Source of the DNA: a virus
DNA length: 46,442 bases
Strand: one strand, 5' to 3'
IMG/VR virus record: IMGVR_UViG_3300032213_000467
Coordinates: 1-46,442 of that record
Under the pieces are notes generated by a model, which saw only the letters and a list, made by a program, of their open reading frames with translations, made no database searches and had not been told where the DNA came from. A program made the translations under genes and the position numbers. Shown here piece by piece: positions 23,321-31,666 of the stretch. Numbering within the stretch: the first letter of the stretch is position 1; each line of letters opens with the position of its first letter.

Positions 23321-24790
23321 ATGGCTGAAAATTATGTATTACTAGATAGCATTACTGTAAACACAACAACTGCATCAGTTACCTTTGATAATCTGCCTAC
23401 CTCTGGTTATAGCGACTTAAAAGTTACTATGTCTGGTCGCAGTTCTGGAGCAACTGGTGGAACTGCTACCTATCAGGATAGACAAAACATTTATTTTAAT
23501 GGCAGTACATCTGGGTATTCAGAAATATGGATACAAGGAGAAGGCGTAAACAGCGTAAGTTCTGGTACTGCTTATTTCGGTAGTTCAGGAAATAAGGGGC
23601 TTGCTGGAACAGTACCTCCTTCTGATTTTACAAGCCAAACTGGGCAAAATGCTTTTATGTTTAATAATGTTGAAATTTATATTCCGAATTACAGGTCATC
23701 AACAACAAACAAAATTTGGTCAGTAGATTGTGTTACGCCAAACATCTCTACCACGCGTGGGTCTATATTAAATGCCTACTGTGTATGGGCAAGTACCGCG
23801 GCAATTACATCCATAAGTCTTTCTCCAAATACTAACTCTTGGTTGGCGGGTAGCACCTTTGCACTTTATGGTTTAGCATCATCAACTTTGACTCCAGCAG
23901 TCGGTCCTTCTGCAAGCGGTGGAAATGTTATTGCTAACGATGGAACTTATTGGTATCACGCCTTCTTATCATCTGGAGACTTCGTTCCAGCCAAAGACTT
24001 AACTGCCAATATATTAGTAGTTGCAGGTGGTGGTTCTGGTGCATCTGGAGGAAACTCGGGCGGAGCAGGTGGCGGCGGTGCGGGTGGATTACTTGAATTT
24101 GCATCCCAATCACTTACCACAGGAACACAGTACAACTGCCTTGTTGGTGGGGGTGCGGCTTCAATCTCTAGAACAGGAGGAGTCGCCGCTAAAAATGGAC
24201 TTACAGGAAGTGATTCGCAATTTGCTTCACTCACCTTAGTAAAAGGTGGAGGTTTTGGTGGTGGCGGACTCCTAGATGGCGTAGGAGGAAACGGCGGTAA
24301 TGGTGGTTCGGGTGGTGGTGCTGGTCGTTGGTCAAACTCAACTTCACAGTTCGGTGGCTCTCCAACATCAGGTCAGGGGTTTAAGGGCGGAGATGCTCTA
24401 AGTTCTGGGGCAGGTGGTCGTAACGGAGTTGGCGGCGGCGGCGCGGGCGCGGCTGGCGTGAATAGAACAAATGCTGGCGATGGCGATGGCGGTGTTGGAA
24501 GTTCCTCATATTCATCATGGGGTCTAGCAACTACGACTGGTCAGAACTCTAGTGGAACAGTTTATTATGCAGGTGGCGGTGGTGGCTCAGGTGTTGGCAA
24601 TCTAGGAGCAGGTGGTCTAGGTGGAGGCGGAGCAGGTCCAAATGCCGCTAGTGGTGCGCAAACAGCAACTTCAGGAACTCCGAATACGGGTGGTGGTGGA
24701 GGCGGAATTGGTGGTTATGATGAGGCAAGCAGAAAGACTTCAGGCTCAGGTGGGTCTGGAATAATTATCGTTCGTTATCCAATGGTGTAA
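23321..24790 (+). CDS. Glycine-rich tail fibre adhesin (second)
   Basis: This 489-aa paralogue of the upstream gene has the same plan: N-terminal module (YVLLDSITVNTTTASVTFDN, ending FALYGLASS), the spacer TYWYHAFLSSGDFVPAKDLT, a long Gly-rich domain opening ILVVAGGGSGASGG and the end GIIIVRYPMV. Loop sequences differ strongly from the first adhesin while frames and ends are conserved. That fits duplication followed by diversification of receptor specificity. Confidence 0.75.
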   Translation: MAENYVLLDSITVNTTTASVTFDNLPTSGYSDLKVTMSGRSSGATGGTATYQDRQNIYFNGSTSGYSEIWIQGEGVNSVSSGTAYFGSSGNKGLAGTVPPSDFTSQTGQNAFMFNNVEIYIPNYRSSTTNKIWSVDCVTPNISTTRGSILNAYCVWASTAAITSISLSPNTNSWLAGSTFALYGLASSTLTPAVGPSASGGNVIANDGTYWYHAFLSSGDFVPAKDLTANILVVAGGGSGASGGNSGGAGGGGAGGLLEFASQSLTTGTQYNCLVGGGAASISRTGGVAAKNGLTGSDSQFASLTLVKGGGFGGGGLLDGVGGNGGNGGSGGGAGRWSNSTSQFGGSPTSGQGFKGGDALSSGAGGRNGVGGGGAGAAGVNRTNAGDGDGGVGSSSYSSWGLATTTGQNSSGTVYYAGGGGGSGVGNLGAGGLGGGGAGPNAASGAQTATSGTPNTGGGGGGIGGYDEASRKTSGSGGSGIIIVRYPMV

Positions 24791-24803
24791 AGGAGAAATA
24801 AAT

Positions 24804-25109
24804 ATGTCGCATTGGGCAGAAATAGATGAGAACAACATTGTTCTCCGTGTACTCGTTGGAAATAACGGCGAGCCAGATGAAGGCGAAGCCTTTATGAATA
24901 GTCTTGGTGGCACTTGGGTCAAGACCTCATATAACGGAAACATCCGCAAGAATTTTGCGGGAATTGGGATGTATTATGACGAAGGGCGCGATGCTTTCAT
25001 TGAAGTAAAGCCAGACTGCCATCCAGACAAGGTAGTTTTAGATGAAGAAACTTGCACTTGGTCTTGTCCAGATGCTATCCATGTAATCCTTACAGAAGGA
25101 GAAGAATAA
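24804..25109 (+). CDS. Fibre-associated protein of a type common in aquatic phages
   Basis: The 101-aa product has the pattern MSHWAEIDENNIVLRVLVGN, FMNSLGGTWVKTSYNGNIRK, FAGIGMYYDEGRDAF. I recognise it as a small domain next to fibre genes in many marine and freshwater phages, including cyanophages. Its molecular role is unclear; fibre attachment or chaperoning is plausible. The stop overlaps the start of the next gene (TAATG). Confidence 0.65.
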   Translation: MSHWAEIDENNIVLRVLVGNNGEPDEGEAFMNSLGGTWVKTSYNGNIRKNFAGIGMYYDEGRDAFIEVKPDCHPDKVVLDEETCTWSCPDAIHVILTEGEE

Positions 25110-25345
25110 TGTCAGAAACACTTAAGAAACTTGTTGTAGATGTAGCCACGGGCATATCTCAATATATTGACTTAACGCCAGAAGAAATTGCTCAGCGTGA
25201 CCAAGATGCGGCTGCTAATGCGACAGCACAAGCAACCCTTCAGGCTGAAATAGAAGCAAAAGAGGCTCTAAAGGTATCTGCTAAAGCCAAACTTATTGCT
25301 GGCGAACCTCTCACCGCTGAAGAAGCCGCAGTTCTCGTAATCTAA
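25109..25345 (+). CDS. Small helical fibre-assembly-like protein
   Basis: From ATG 25109 (overlapping the previous stop, ribosome site GAAGGAGAAG) the 78-aa product has a short N-terminal strand and a long Ala/Glu/Gln-rich helix (IAQRDQDAAANATAQATLQA). It resembles the C-terminal part of tail-fibre assembly proteins, but the match is compositional only. The longer frame from 25052 is disfavoured because its extra residues are Cys/Arg-rich and lie inside the upstream gene. Confidence 0.55.
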   Translation: MSETLKKLVVDVATGISQYIDLTPEEIAQRDQDAAANATAQATLQAEIEAKEALKVSAKAKLIAGEPLTAEEAAVLVI

Positions 25346-25367
25346 TTATTACCAATAGGAGTATAAA

Positions 25368-25871
25368 ATGGCAGGTACAACAACAAAAGGTTTGCGCTAT
25401 CCAAGCGCAGGAGACAACCCTGCCATCCACACCGATATTCAGAACCTCGCTACAGATGTAGATACAGAGTTAAATGATTATGCCCTTCTTTCTGGAGCAA
25501 CTTTTACTGGCAATATCCAGATTCCAACTGAGTTGGTCTTTGAAGGCGCTACAGCCAATGGGTTTGAAACAACTCTTACAGTTGTAGACCCAACTGCTGA
25601 CAGATTAGTTACTTTCGCAGATGTGGCTGGAACGGTCATTACGACTGGAAACCTAACAGGCATTACAGCAGTAACTAGCGCAACAATTACGAGTTCGACT
25701 ATCACAAGTTCAACTATCACCAACGGAACTCTAGGCAACGCTCTAGCGGCTGGTACTTACAAAATTACAGGTCTTGGCGATGCCTCAGAATCAACAGATA
25801 CAGATGCCGTCAATGTAAAGCAGACATTGAATCTTGCTCGTACAACCATGTTGTTACTCGGCGGTATGTAA
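25368..25871 (+). CDS. Fibre protein sharing a module with the one at 20356
   Basis: The 167-aa product opens GTTTKGLRYPSAGDNPAIHT, a start frequent in phage fibre or baseplate-attached proteins. It has a segment ELVFEGATANGFETTLTVVD closely matching the 20356 protein, then Thr/Ser/Ile repeats (TITSSTITSSTI). It ends MLLLGGM, the same kind of hydrophobic tag as the 18599-20020 proteins. It is the last fibre-like gene before the head-tail connector genes. Confidence 0.65.
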   Translation: MAGTTTKGLRYPSAGDNPAIHTDIQNLATDVDTELNDYALLSGATFTGNIQIPTELVFEGATANGFETTLTVVDPTADRLVTFADVAGTVITTGNLTGITAVTSATITSSTITSSTITNGTLGNALAAGTYKITGLGDASESTDTDAVNVKQTLNLARTTMLLLGGM

Positions 25872-26317
25872 TGACTTTTACCTATTCAGGAGACCCAACT
25901 ACAAGCACCCGTAACAAGGTGCGTTTTCTTCTCAATGACACATTATCAACCGATGCTTTGTTTTCTGATGAGGAGTTGGATTATCTTATTACTGAGTGGG
26001 GAACAAATATTTATGAAATATGCCGTGCTTCCTGCGAGGTTTTAGTTTCACGCTTTACCCGTTTAGCCGATAGCACATCAAAGACCGTAGGAGATATTTC
26101 AGTCTCCGAGTCTTATGCGGCAAAAGGCAAAGAATATCAAGACCTTGCTAATTCTTTCTTAGCCAGAAAATTGCGTAAGGCTCCACCTACAATGTGGGCG
26201 AAGGCGGATGCAATCAAATCTACAGATGACAAGACCACTTCTGACTTCAATACAGACTTTGTAGTTGGCTCAATGGACAATCCAAACTCTTACTACGAAA
26301 CACGCATCGTAGAGTAG
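25871..26317 (+). CDS. Head-tail connector (adaptor) protein
   Basis: The 148-aa helical product (STRNKVRFLLNDT, FSDEELDYLITEW, ICRASCEVLVSRFTRLAD, SESYAAKGKEYQDLANSF) matches the gp6-like head-tail connector family that docks on the portal. Its start overlaps the previous stop (TAATG). It is followed by closure, neck and tail-terminator genes in canonical order. Confidence 0.75.
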   Translation: MTFTYSGDPTTSTRNKVRFLLNDTLSTDALFSDEELDYLITEWGTNIYEICRASCEVLVSRFTRLADSTSKTVGDISVSESYAAKGKEYQDLANSFLARKLRKAPPTMWAKADAIKSTDDKTTSDFNTDFVVGSMDNPNSYYETRIVE

Positions 26318-26327
26318 GGGGATAGCC

Positions 26328-26660
26328 ATGGCAGATGCTATCTACGACAAAGTTGCTGAGTTTATGACCGATACCGTGGTATTCACGGCTAAGAGCGCAG
26401 TTGATAAGTACAATAAGGCTACCTTTGCGGGTGCTGAAGTTACTGCTACTGGTCGCCTAATCTACGATACGGTTCGAACACGCGATGTCCAAGGAATTGA
26501 AGTAACAGACATTGGGCGCTTTATTACTAGAGGTCCAAGGACAACTATCACCACATCTCACAGAATGGTTGTGGGCGCAGATACCTTTACTATCAATGGA
26601 GTAGACAATATCGCGGATGAAAATGGAGCGCATCACACAGTCATACGCTTCGGTAGATAA
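26328..26660 (+). CDS. Head closure-like protein
   Basis: The 110-aa beta-rich product (VVFTAKSAVDKYNKATFAGA, GRLIYDTVRTRD, MVVGADTFTINGVDNIADE) is of the size and type of head-tail joining/closure (Hc1-like) proteins and sits in the expected place between adaptor and neck genes. Sequence identity is not diagnostic by eye; context carries much of the call. Confidence 0.65.
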   Translation: MADAIYDKVAEFMTDTVVFTAKSAVDKYNKATFAGAEVTATGRLIYDTVRTRDVQGIEVTDIGRFITRGPRTTITTSHRMVVGADTFTINGVDNIADENGAHHTVIRFGR

Positions 26661-26662
26661 CC

Positions 26663-27070
26663 ATGGCGCAGACCTTTACCTTTGAGTTGGAAGGCGCTCA
26701 AGAACTTCGCAATATGCTGGAGGTCTCTGGTCGAGATGCTGGCAAGATAGTCGGTCAGGTAATTCTTGAAGAAGCCAACATGATTTTTGCTAGAGCGATG
26801 ATTTTGACTCCAATTGACACAGGCGCTTTGCGTGGCTCAGGCGGAGTTTCAGCGCCTATGAACACACCTTCAGGTATCGGAGTTGATATTTTCTTTGGCG
26901 GTCCAGCCGCTCCATACGCCCTTTATGTCCATGAGATATTAGGCAACTATCACAATGCACCGACACAGGCTAAATATCTGGAGCAACCTTTCATGGAGAG
27001 ATTGCCAGAAATTCAGGCAAATATGGCTCGGCGTATCATTGACCTCATTAGAAAGAACGGAGCAGTCTGA
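26663..27070 (+). CDS. HK97 gp10-like neck/tail-completion protein
   Basis: The 135-aa product has the gp10-like pattern: an N-terminal strand and helix (FELEGAQELRNMLEVS), then RAMILTPIDTGALRGSGGVS, a GPAAPYALYVHE segment and a helical end with KYLEQPFMERL. This family links connector to tail. Its stop overlaps the next start. Confidence 0.8.
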   Translation: MAQTFTFELEGAQELRNMLEVSGRDAGKIVGQVILEEANMIFARAMILTPIDTGALRGSGGVSAPMNTPSGIGVDIFFGGPAAPYALYVHEILGNYHNAPTQAKYLEQPFMERLPEIQANMARRIIDLIRKNGAV

Positions 27071-27495
27071 TGGCAACAATTCTTGAATCTATAGGTGACT
27101 ACCTACAGAACACTTCAAGCGCTTTCGGCGCTCATACCTCTCAAGGCACACTTGGCACCACATTATTTTTAGCCACATTGCCAGAGACCCCAGATGTCTG
27201 CACAGCCGTCTATGAGAACGCTGGTTCACCTCCAGCCTTCACCATGGGTACGGGCGGAATTGTTATTGATTACCCAATGATTCAAATTATTTCTCGCGCT
27301 GGCAAAGATGATTACCCAACAGCAAGAGACAAAATTGAGGTGATTCGAAACTTGCTTGCATCCGTAACTGATGTCACAATTTCGGGTGTCACAGTTTTGC
27401 GTATAGAGCCAATGGGTAGTGTAAATCCATTGGGTATAGACCCAAAACAAAGACCACTACTATCGGCGAATTTCCGATGTCTAGTGAGGAAATAA
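27070..27495 (+). CDS. Tail terminator-like protein
   Basis: The 141-aa product (ILESIGDYLQN, TLFLATLPETPDVCTAVYEN, GIVIDYPMIQIISRAGKDDY, a helix with DKIEVIRNLLAS and a final strand ANFRCLVRK) fits the minor-capsid/tail-terminator family that caps the tail tube. It follows the neck protein directly. The next gene begins inside its 3' end. Confidence 0.75.
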   Translation: MATILESIGDYLQNTSSAFGAHTSQGTLGTTLFLATLPETPDVCTAVYENAGSPPAFTMGTGGIVIDYPMIQIISRAGKDDYPTARDKIEVIRNLLASVTDVTISGVTVLRIEPMGSVNPLGIDPKQRPLLSANFRCLVRK

Positions 27496-27665
27496 CCACG
27501 GAGCCAACGGCTCCCAAGGAGAGAGTGGTAGACCCGTATGGCAGAAACGCAACGACAGACGAGTTCCAAAGGTGCTGGAAATGTGACAGACTCCTCTTTG
27601 AGTCGGCAACGCGCCCATGGTCTATCCGATGTCCAAGGTGTAAGTCAAAAAATAAGTCTGGATGA
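27477..27665 (+). CDS. Com-like zinc-finger protein (62 aa)
   Basis: The product has two CxxC knuckles (RCWKCDRLLFE and IRCPRCKSKN), matching the small zinc-binding Com family, known from phage Mu as a translational activator of the mom DNA-modification gene. Here the partner is unknown. The start overlaps the tail-terminator gene by 19 bases, and most of the gene overlaps the N-terminal half of the next frame. A regulator of translation or an RNA-binding protein is a reasonable guess. Confidence 0.65.
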   Translation: MSSEEITTEPTAPKERVVDPYGRNATTDEFQRCWKCDRLLFESATRPWSIRCPRCKSKNKSG

Positions 27666-27918
27666 ATTCACCTCTAAGTTAGACTCACTCAATGGAAAAA
27701 AGACCTTGCCTGGGCATGAGTGCGCGATGGGTAAATTGATGAGGGAGTTGCCTGAATCCTTCTCATTAAAACTAATGGAAACTCTTAAGAATCCCTCAAT
27801 TGAAGGAACCGCAATAACAAAGGTTCTTGCTGACTTTGGGTTCGAGATGAGTTCGAATGTAGTTCGCCGTCACCGCCGTAGGTTGCAAGGCTTAGACGGA
27901 TGCAAGTGTGAAAAATGA
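27538..27918 (+). CDS. Helix-turn-helix-like DNA-binding protein
   Basis: The C-terminal two thirds have a pattern seen in actinophage HTH proteins: PGHECAMGKLMRELPESF, helices around EGTAITKVLADFGFEM, then VVRRHRRRLQG and a final CKC. The first 40 residues lie over the Com-like gene in another frame and look less natural, so the true start is uncertain (ATG 27538 or GTG 27583). The stop overlaps the following ATG. It may act on phage DNA as a regulator. Confidence 0.6.
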   Translation: MAETQRQTSSKGAGNVTDSSLSRQRAHGLSDVQGVSQKISLDEFTSKLDSLNGKKTLPGHECAMGKLMRELPESFSLKLMETLKNPSIEGTAITKVLADFGFEMSSNVVRRHRRRLQGLDGCKCEK

Positions 27919-29114
27919 ACTTAGACGATGCTCTTGAGAACTTATTAAAAACAACAGAAAATAATACGACTCAACCTATGGAGTCGCGCAAAAGAAGTGC
28001 CGAATGGACTCCTGGGGTTTCGTGGGATGGCAATGAAGGCGTAGTAACTACCGAGGCGATGGAAGGTGATGCTCACCCAGATTGGTCAGGAGTTCTTCGT
28101 ATCTGGGGTCTTGACCCCGACAACTTCGCTGTCGTTGAGCCTGTCCTTTTCAATGTGTGGGGGAACACCGAAGGTGCGCTCAACCGCCAATGGAAAGGCA
28201 GAGTCGTTCGTAAAGGGGCTAAAGAACGCGCCGATATAGACCATTTGATTCAGGAGATACGAAAGCATAAGCCCAGAGAAAGAAAGCCACTCATTGAAGG
28301 TAGCGCCAGTTTAGTTGTAGTCGCCGCAGATTGGCAGGTCGGAAAGAAAGATGGAGATGGACTTAAAGGTTTAGTTGGTCGCTGGCTCCAAGCCATTGAT
28401 GATGTTGAAGCCCGATACAAAGAATTGAAAAAGATGGGCAGACCTATCGAATCCATAACTGTCCTTTGCCTCGGTGATTTAGTTGAAGGTTGTGATGGAC
28501 ATTATGACATCCAGACTTTTACGGTGGAAGTTGATAGACGAGACCAAGTAAAAATTGCTCGCCGTCTCCTTAGAGATGCTCTAATCCGCTGGTCTAAGTT
28601 CGCTCCTGAAATTACAGTTGCGGCGATTGGTGGAAACCATGGCGAGAACCGTAAGAACGGAAAAGCCTTCACGACTCTCAATGACAATGACGATGTAGCC
28701 TTAGTTGAGTCCGTGGCTGAAATCTTCCAAGCCAACCCAGAAGCCTATGGGCATATCAAGTTCGCTATTCCAACAGATTCCCTATCGCTGACAGTTGAAG
28801 TGGGAACAAAAATCATCGGGATTACTCACGGTCATCTGGCTCGCGCTGGAGCGGGAGTTGAAGCCAAACTCCGCCGATGGATTGCAGACCAGACACTCGG
28901 GCGCAACAAAATCGGAGATTGCGATATTTTAGTGACTGGTCATTATCATTCACTCAAGATGGCAGATTGGGGTGGAGTTAAGTGGCTCCAAGCCCCCGCG
29001 TTGGATGGAGGAAGCGTATGGTGGAGTCAATCAACGGGGGAAACTGCGGATGTAGGAGTTCTGACATTTGTTGTGTCGGAGCGGGGGATAACAGACCTCC
29101 AACTACTTCAATGA
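27915..29114 (+). CDS. Calcineurin-like metallophosphoesterase (Mre11-like phage nuclease family)
   Basis: The 399-aa protein has the five metallophosphoesterase motifs in order: [33 protein letters not shown] and VTGHYHSL. Two metal ions bound by these Asp/His/Asn residues would hydrolyse phosphodiesters. The N-terminal 110 residues ([22 protein letters not shown]) form an additional domain found in actinophage versions often labelled Mre11-like. It is coupled to the HTH gene and to the DUF6378-like gene downstream. A DNA-processing or nucleotide-hydrolysing role is likely. Confidence 0.8.
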   Translation: MNLDDALENLLKTTENNTTQPMESRKRSAEWTPGVSWDGNEGVVTTEAMEGDAHPDWSGVLRIWGLDPDNFAVVEPVLFNVWGNTEGALNRQWKGRVVRKGAKERADIDHLIQEIRKHKPRERKPLIEGSASLVVVAADWQVGKKDGDGLKGLVGRWLQAIDDVEARYKELKKMGRPIESITVLCLGDLVEGCDGHYDIQTFTVEVDRRDQVKIARRLLRDALIRWSKFAPEITVAAIGGNHGENRKNGKAFTTLNDNDDVALVESVAEIFQANPEAYGHIKFAIPTDSLSLTVEVGTKIIGITHGHLARAGAGVEAKLRRWIADQTLGRNKIGDCDILVTGHYHSLKMADWGGVKWLQAPALDGGSVWWSQSTGETADVGVLTFVVSERGITDLQLLQ

Positions 29115-29392
29115 ACGACCCTAGAGACATAGCCATGTATGCGGCTGAACTCGTCTCTGGAGACCGTCAGGAGGCTTATGGGCATCCCCTAGATAACTTC
29201 ACTAGGGCGGCTCAAATCTGGAGCGCTATCCTCGGCATAGCGGTCACAGCCGAGCAGGTGAGCCTTTGCATGGTCGGAGTCAAGATTGCCCGAGAAGCCC
29301 ACATAACTAAGCCCGATACAGTCGTAGATGGCATCGGCTATTTTCTAACTTTGGCGATGATTCGGGAAGAACGCGCCCGTAGAGAGGCTTGA
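29111..29392 (+). CDS. DUF6378-like phage protein
   Basis: From ATG 29111 (ATGA overlap with the previous stop) the 93-aa helical product has the signature [20 protein letters not shown], [15 protein letters not shown] and [11 protein letters not shown] segments I associate with the DUF6378 family, widespread in phages. An all-alpha nucleotide-pyrophosphatase-like fold has been considered for such proteins, but function is not established. The longer frame from 28982 is out-of-frame shadow of the previous gene. Confidence 0.75.
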   Translation: MNDPRDIAMYAAELVSGDRQEAYGHPLDNFTRAAQIWSAILGIAVTAEQVSLCMVGVKIAREAHITKPDTVVDGIGYFLTLAMIREERARREA

Positions 29393-29417
29393 TTATTTAA
29401 CCCCAGTTTGTTATACT
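29389..29417 (+). promoter_or_regulatory. Sigma-70-like promoter
   Basis: TTGATT (29389-29394), a 17-base spacer and TATACT (29412-29417) form an excellent promoter for the gene at 29440. TATACTTAT is shared with the element at 39512. Confidence 0.8.
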
Positions 29418-29439
29418 TATGTTGTCGAAAGGGGGCAAC

Positions 29440-30552
29440 ATGAGAGAGTTCAGAATCTCTGAAGTCAATGTTGATAAGACTCTTGCCAGAGCGCAGAAGA
29501 TTGCTCAGCGCGGTCAAAAGCAAGGATTATCTGGCGGTTTCAAAGTCAGCATCCAAGAACGCGTGGAAGAAATCAAGGGCGTTGAGTGCCAGTATCAAGT
29601 CTTAGTGATTGAAGGCGAACCACTTAAGTATCAGGGCTGGGAATTCATGGGCGTTGCTGAGTTCGTTGAGGAGCAAATCATTCTTCACGGCTTCTCAGAT
29701 GCAAACCCAATTCAGGTATCTGATGTCAAAAAGGGATATTGCGACCATTGCGAGAAGGTTCGTAACCGCGGCAAGGTCATCTTCGTCAAGAACGAAGAAG
29801 GAAAGTTGAGTCAGGTCGGCTCAAGTTGCGTTAAGGACTTCATCGGCTGGACTTTCTATGCGAGCGCTTTAGTTACAGAAGAAGATTTTGCAGAGGAGTT
29901 TGATGGCTGGTCAGGTGGCGGAATCTCCGCAATCAACACAGTCGGAGTTATCGCTCACGCTATCAAGGCTGTCAGCAAGGTTGGTTATGTAAAGTCCTCT
30001 GAGGGAATCTCCACAAAAGATTTAGTGTGGGGCGTTCTTAAGAACATTAACCAATACAACGAAATCTGGGCGAAGTACGAAATCGGTGAGGCTGGAGAGG
30101 CTGAGTACGAGAAGGCTCGCCAACTTATCGAGTGGGGCAAGAACTTCGAAGGTGAGAGTTCATACGCCCAGAATGTGCGCTCCGTCTGCCAGTTAGAGTT
30201 CCAAAAGGATTCAACAGTCGGTATCGCGGTTAGCATCGTCAAGGTTGAGGCTAACGAGCGCGAGAAGGCAGTCGTAGAAAAGGTCGAATTCAAGAAGGAG
30301 CAGTTCGCTGAGACAGGCGCAAAGGTCGAGGTTGAAGTTACCGTGGCTGGCTCCAACACTTTCGAGACACAATACGGCTGGACAACATTGTTCACTTTTG
30401 TAAACGAAGGTGGCTACCAGTTCAAGTGGTTCTCATCCAGCGGTGGCAATGTTGAGATTGGCGATAAGGTCAAAATCAAGGGAACAGTCAAGGGTTCAGA
30501 TGAGTACAAGGATGTTTACTCAACAGTTCTTACTCGTTGCAAGTTCGTCTAA
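29440..30552 (+). CDS. Conserved phage/plasmid protein with zinc-like knuckle and OB-fold-like C-terminus
   Basis: From ATG 29440 (ribosome site AAAGGGGG; ATG 29419 lies inside the promoter) the product is 370 aa. Visible parts: an N-terminal domain; a CDHCEKVRNRGKVIFV segment followed by GSSCVKDFIG, a probable zinc site; a long helical middle; and a C-terminal beta domain (QYGWTTLFTFVNEGGYQFKW, VEIGDKVKIKGTVKGSDEY, TVLTRCKF) resembling an OB-fold. Similar proteins occur in phages and plasmids without assigned function; single-strand or RNA binding is a guess. It has its own strong promoter within the tail region. Confidence 0.65.
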   Translation: MREFRISEVNVDKTLARAQKIAQRGQKQGLSGGFKVSIQERVEEIKGVECQYQVLVIEGEPLKYQGWEFMGVAEFVEEQIILHGFSDANPIQVSDVKKGYCDHCEKVRNRGKVIFVKNEEGKLSQVGSSCVKDFIGWTFYASALVTEEDFAEEFDGWSGGGISAINTVGVIAHAIKAVSKVGYVKSSEGISTKDLVWGVLKNINQYNEIWAKYEIGEAGEAEYEKARQLIEWGKNFEGESSYAQNVRSVCQLEFQKDSTVGIAVSIVKVEANEREKAVVEKVEFKKEQFAETGAKVEVEVTVAGSNTFETQYGWTTLFTFVNEGGYQFKWFSSSGGNVEIGDKVKIKGTVKGSDEYKDVYSTVLTRCKFV

Positions 30553-30674
30553 AAACCCATACGGTACACTTTTCTTAATGTGCGCTAGTCGCCCGAGTTA
30601 GTCGTCTTACCTCCGTGTCCGTGTGACCTTAGACGGTGTACTTGGGCTACCCATGCGCCGTCAAGGAGGAATAA
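30553..30674 (+). other. Structured intergenic leader before the tail genes
   Basis: GACGGTG (30632-30638) pairs with CGCCGTC (30656-30662), with an inner TGGG/CCCA stem (30643-30646/30650-30653), just upstream of AAGGAGG. CGTCT (30603-30607) can pair with AGACG (30631-30635) instead, and GTACAC (30564-30569) with GTGTAC (30636-30641). The 122 bases therefore allow competing folds, as in attenuators. No gene of convincing length is seen. Confidence 0.4.
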
Positions 30675-30932
30675 ATGGCTAAGTACCGCGTACTTCAGGG
30701 TATTGATTACCCACCAAACAAACGCGCCGAAATTGGCGATGTTGTAGAAGATTTACCTGCCACAGCAATCAAGTGGCTACTTGAGTCTGGCGCTATTGAG
30801 GATTCCTCTAAGCCAGCAAATAAAGTTGAAGAACCTAAGCCAGAACCAATCATCGAACCTGTAGTTGAGGCTCCAGTTGAGGCTGAGGTAATTGAAGAAG
30901 AAGCCCCTGCAACCACAGATGAGGATGAATAA
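30675..30932 (+). CDS. Small head-tail/tail-proximal protein (85 aa)
   Basis: The product has a compact N-terminal domain (YRVLQGIDYPPNKRAEIGDV, then DLPATAIKWLLESGAIE), a pattern common in small proteins near the tail-tube gene of tailed phages. A Pro/Glu/Val-rich, probably disordered end follows. AAGGAGGA precedes the ATG. The stop overlaps the tail-tube start (TAATG). Function is not established. Confidence 0.65.
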   Translation: MAKYRVLQGIDYPPNKRAEIGDVVEDLPATAIKWLLESGAIEDSSKPANKVEEPKPEPIIEPVVEAPVEAEVIEEEAPATTDEDE

Positions 30933-31663
30933 TGCCTACATTTCGCCACGGTAAAGATGTTCGAGTTTTTGTAGATGAGTTTGATTTCTCGTCTTATTTC
31001 AATGATGTAAGTGCATCAACAACAGTTGAGACAGCCGAGACGAGTACATTTGGCTCAAGCGCCAAGGAGTACATCTCTGGTCTAAAAGATGGAACCGTAT
31101 CGCTTTCAGGTATGTTTGAAGGAACAGCAAGCGTTGGTACCGATAGTTTTTTTGCAACAGTTCTTGGTACAGCCACAAAAGAGAAAGTTATTGTTGCAAC
31201 CGAAGGTCATTCAAACGGCGCTCGCGCCGTGATGCTTGAGTCCGATGCCACTTCATACGAGGTATCAGGAGCAATCGCAGATGTTGTTCAGGCAAGTGCC
31301 GAGTTCCAGTCAAATAATGGCGTAGACCACGGGGTTATTTTATCCTCTGGTTCAGCCGTTACTGCAACTGCAAGCGGAACAAGCGTGGACAATAGCGCTT
31401 CATCAGCCAATGGTGGAGTTGCTTTTCTTTCCGTTCCGACTAATACTCGAAATGGAAATATCACCGTAAAAGTTCAGCAGTCAGCCGACAACTCAACTTT
31501 TACAGACTTGGTGACCTTCACCGCAATCACATCAACTCAAAAGACTTCTTACCGAGTTGAAGTTGCGGCTGGAACATCAGTAGCAAGATACCTGCGCGTG
31601 AACTACACGGTTGCAGGTTCCACAGGTAGCGCCACCCCAATCGTGGCTTTTTCAAGGAGATAA
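30932..31663 (+). CDS. Major tail tube-like protein with extra C-terminal domain
   Basis: The 243-aa product opens MPTFRHGKDVRVFVDEFDFS and continues with TVETAETSTFGSSAKEYISG, a tail-tube signature (VExxETTxFGSxAKxYxxG). The first 135 residues form the tube domain. The remaining ~105 (from SGSAVTATASGTSVDNSASS) form an added beta domain likely displayed on the tail surface, as Ig-like additions are. It is paralogous to the next gene. Confidence 0.75.
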   Translation: MPTFRHGKDVRVFVDEFDFSSYFNDVSASTTVETAETSTFGSSAKEYISGLKDGTVSLSGMFEGTASVGTDSFFATVLGTATKEKVIVATEGHSNGARAVMLESDATSYEVSGAIADVVQASAEFQSNNGVDHGVILSSGSAVTATASGTSVDNSASSANGGVAFLSVPTNTRNGNITVKVQQSADNSTFTDLVTFTAITSTQKTSYRVEVAAGTSVARYLRVNYTVAGSTGSATPIVAFSRR

Positions 31664-31666
31664 TAA

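Noticed and set aside
22484-24234. Long reverse-strand frames over the glycine-rich genes
   Set aside because: They are Pro-rich complements of GGT/GGC-rich codons, with no ribosome sites.
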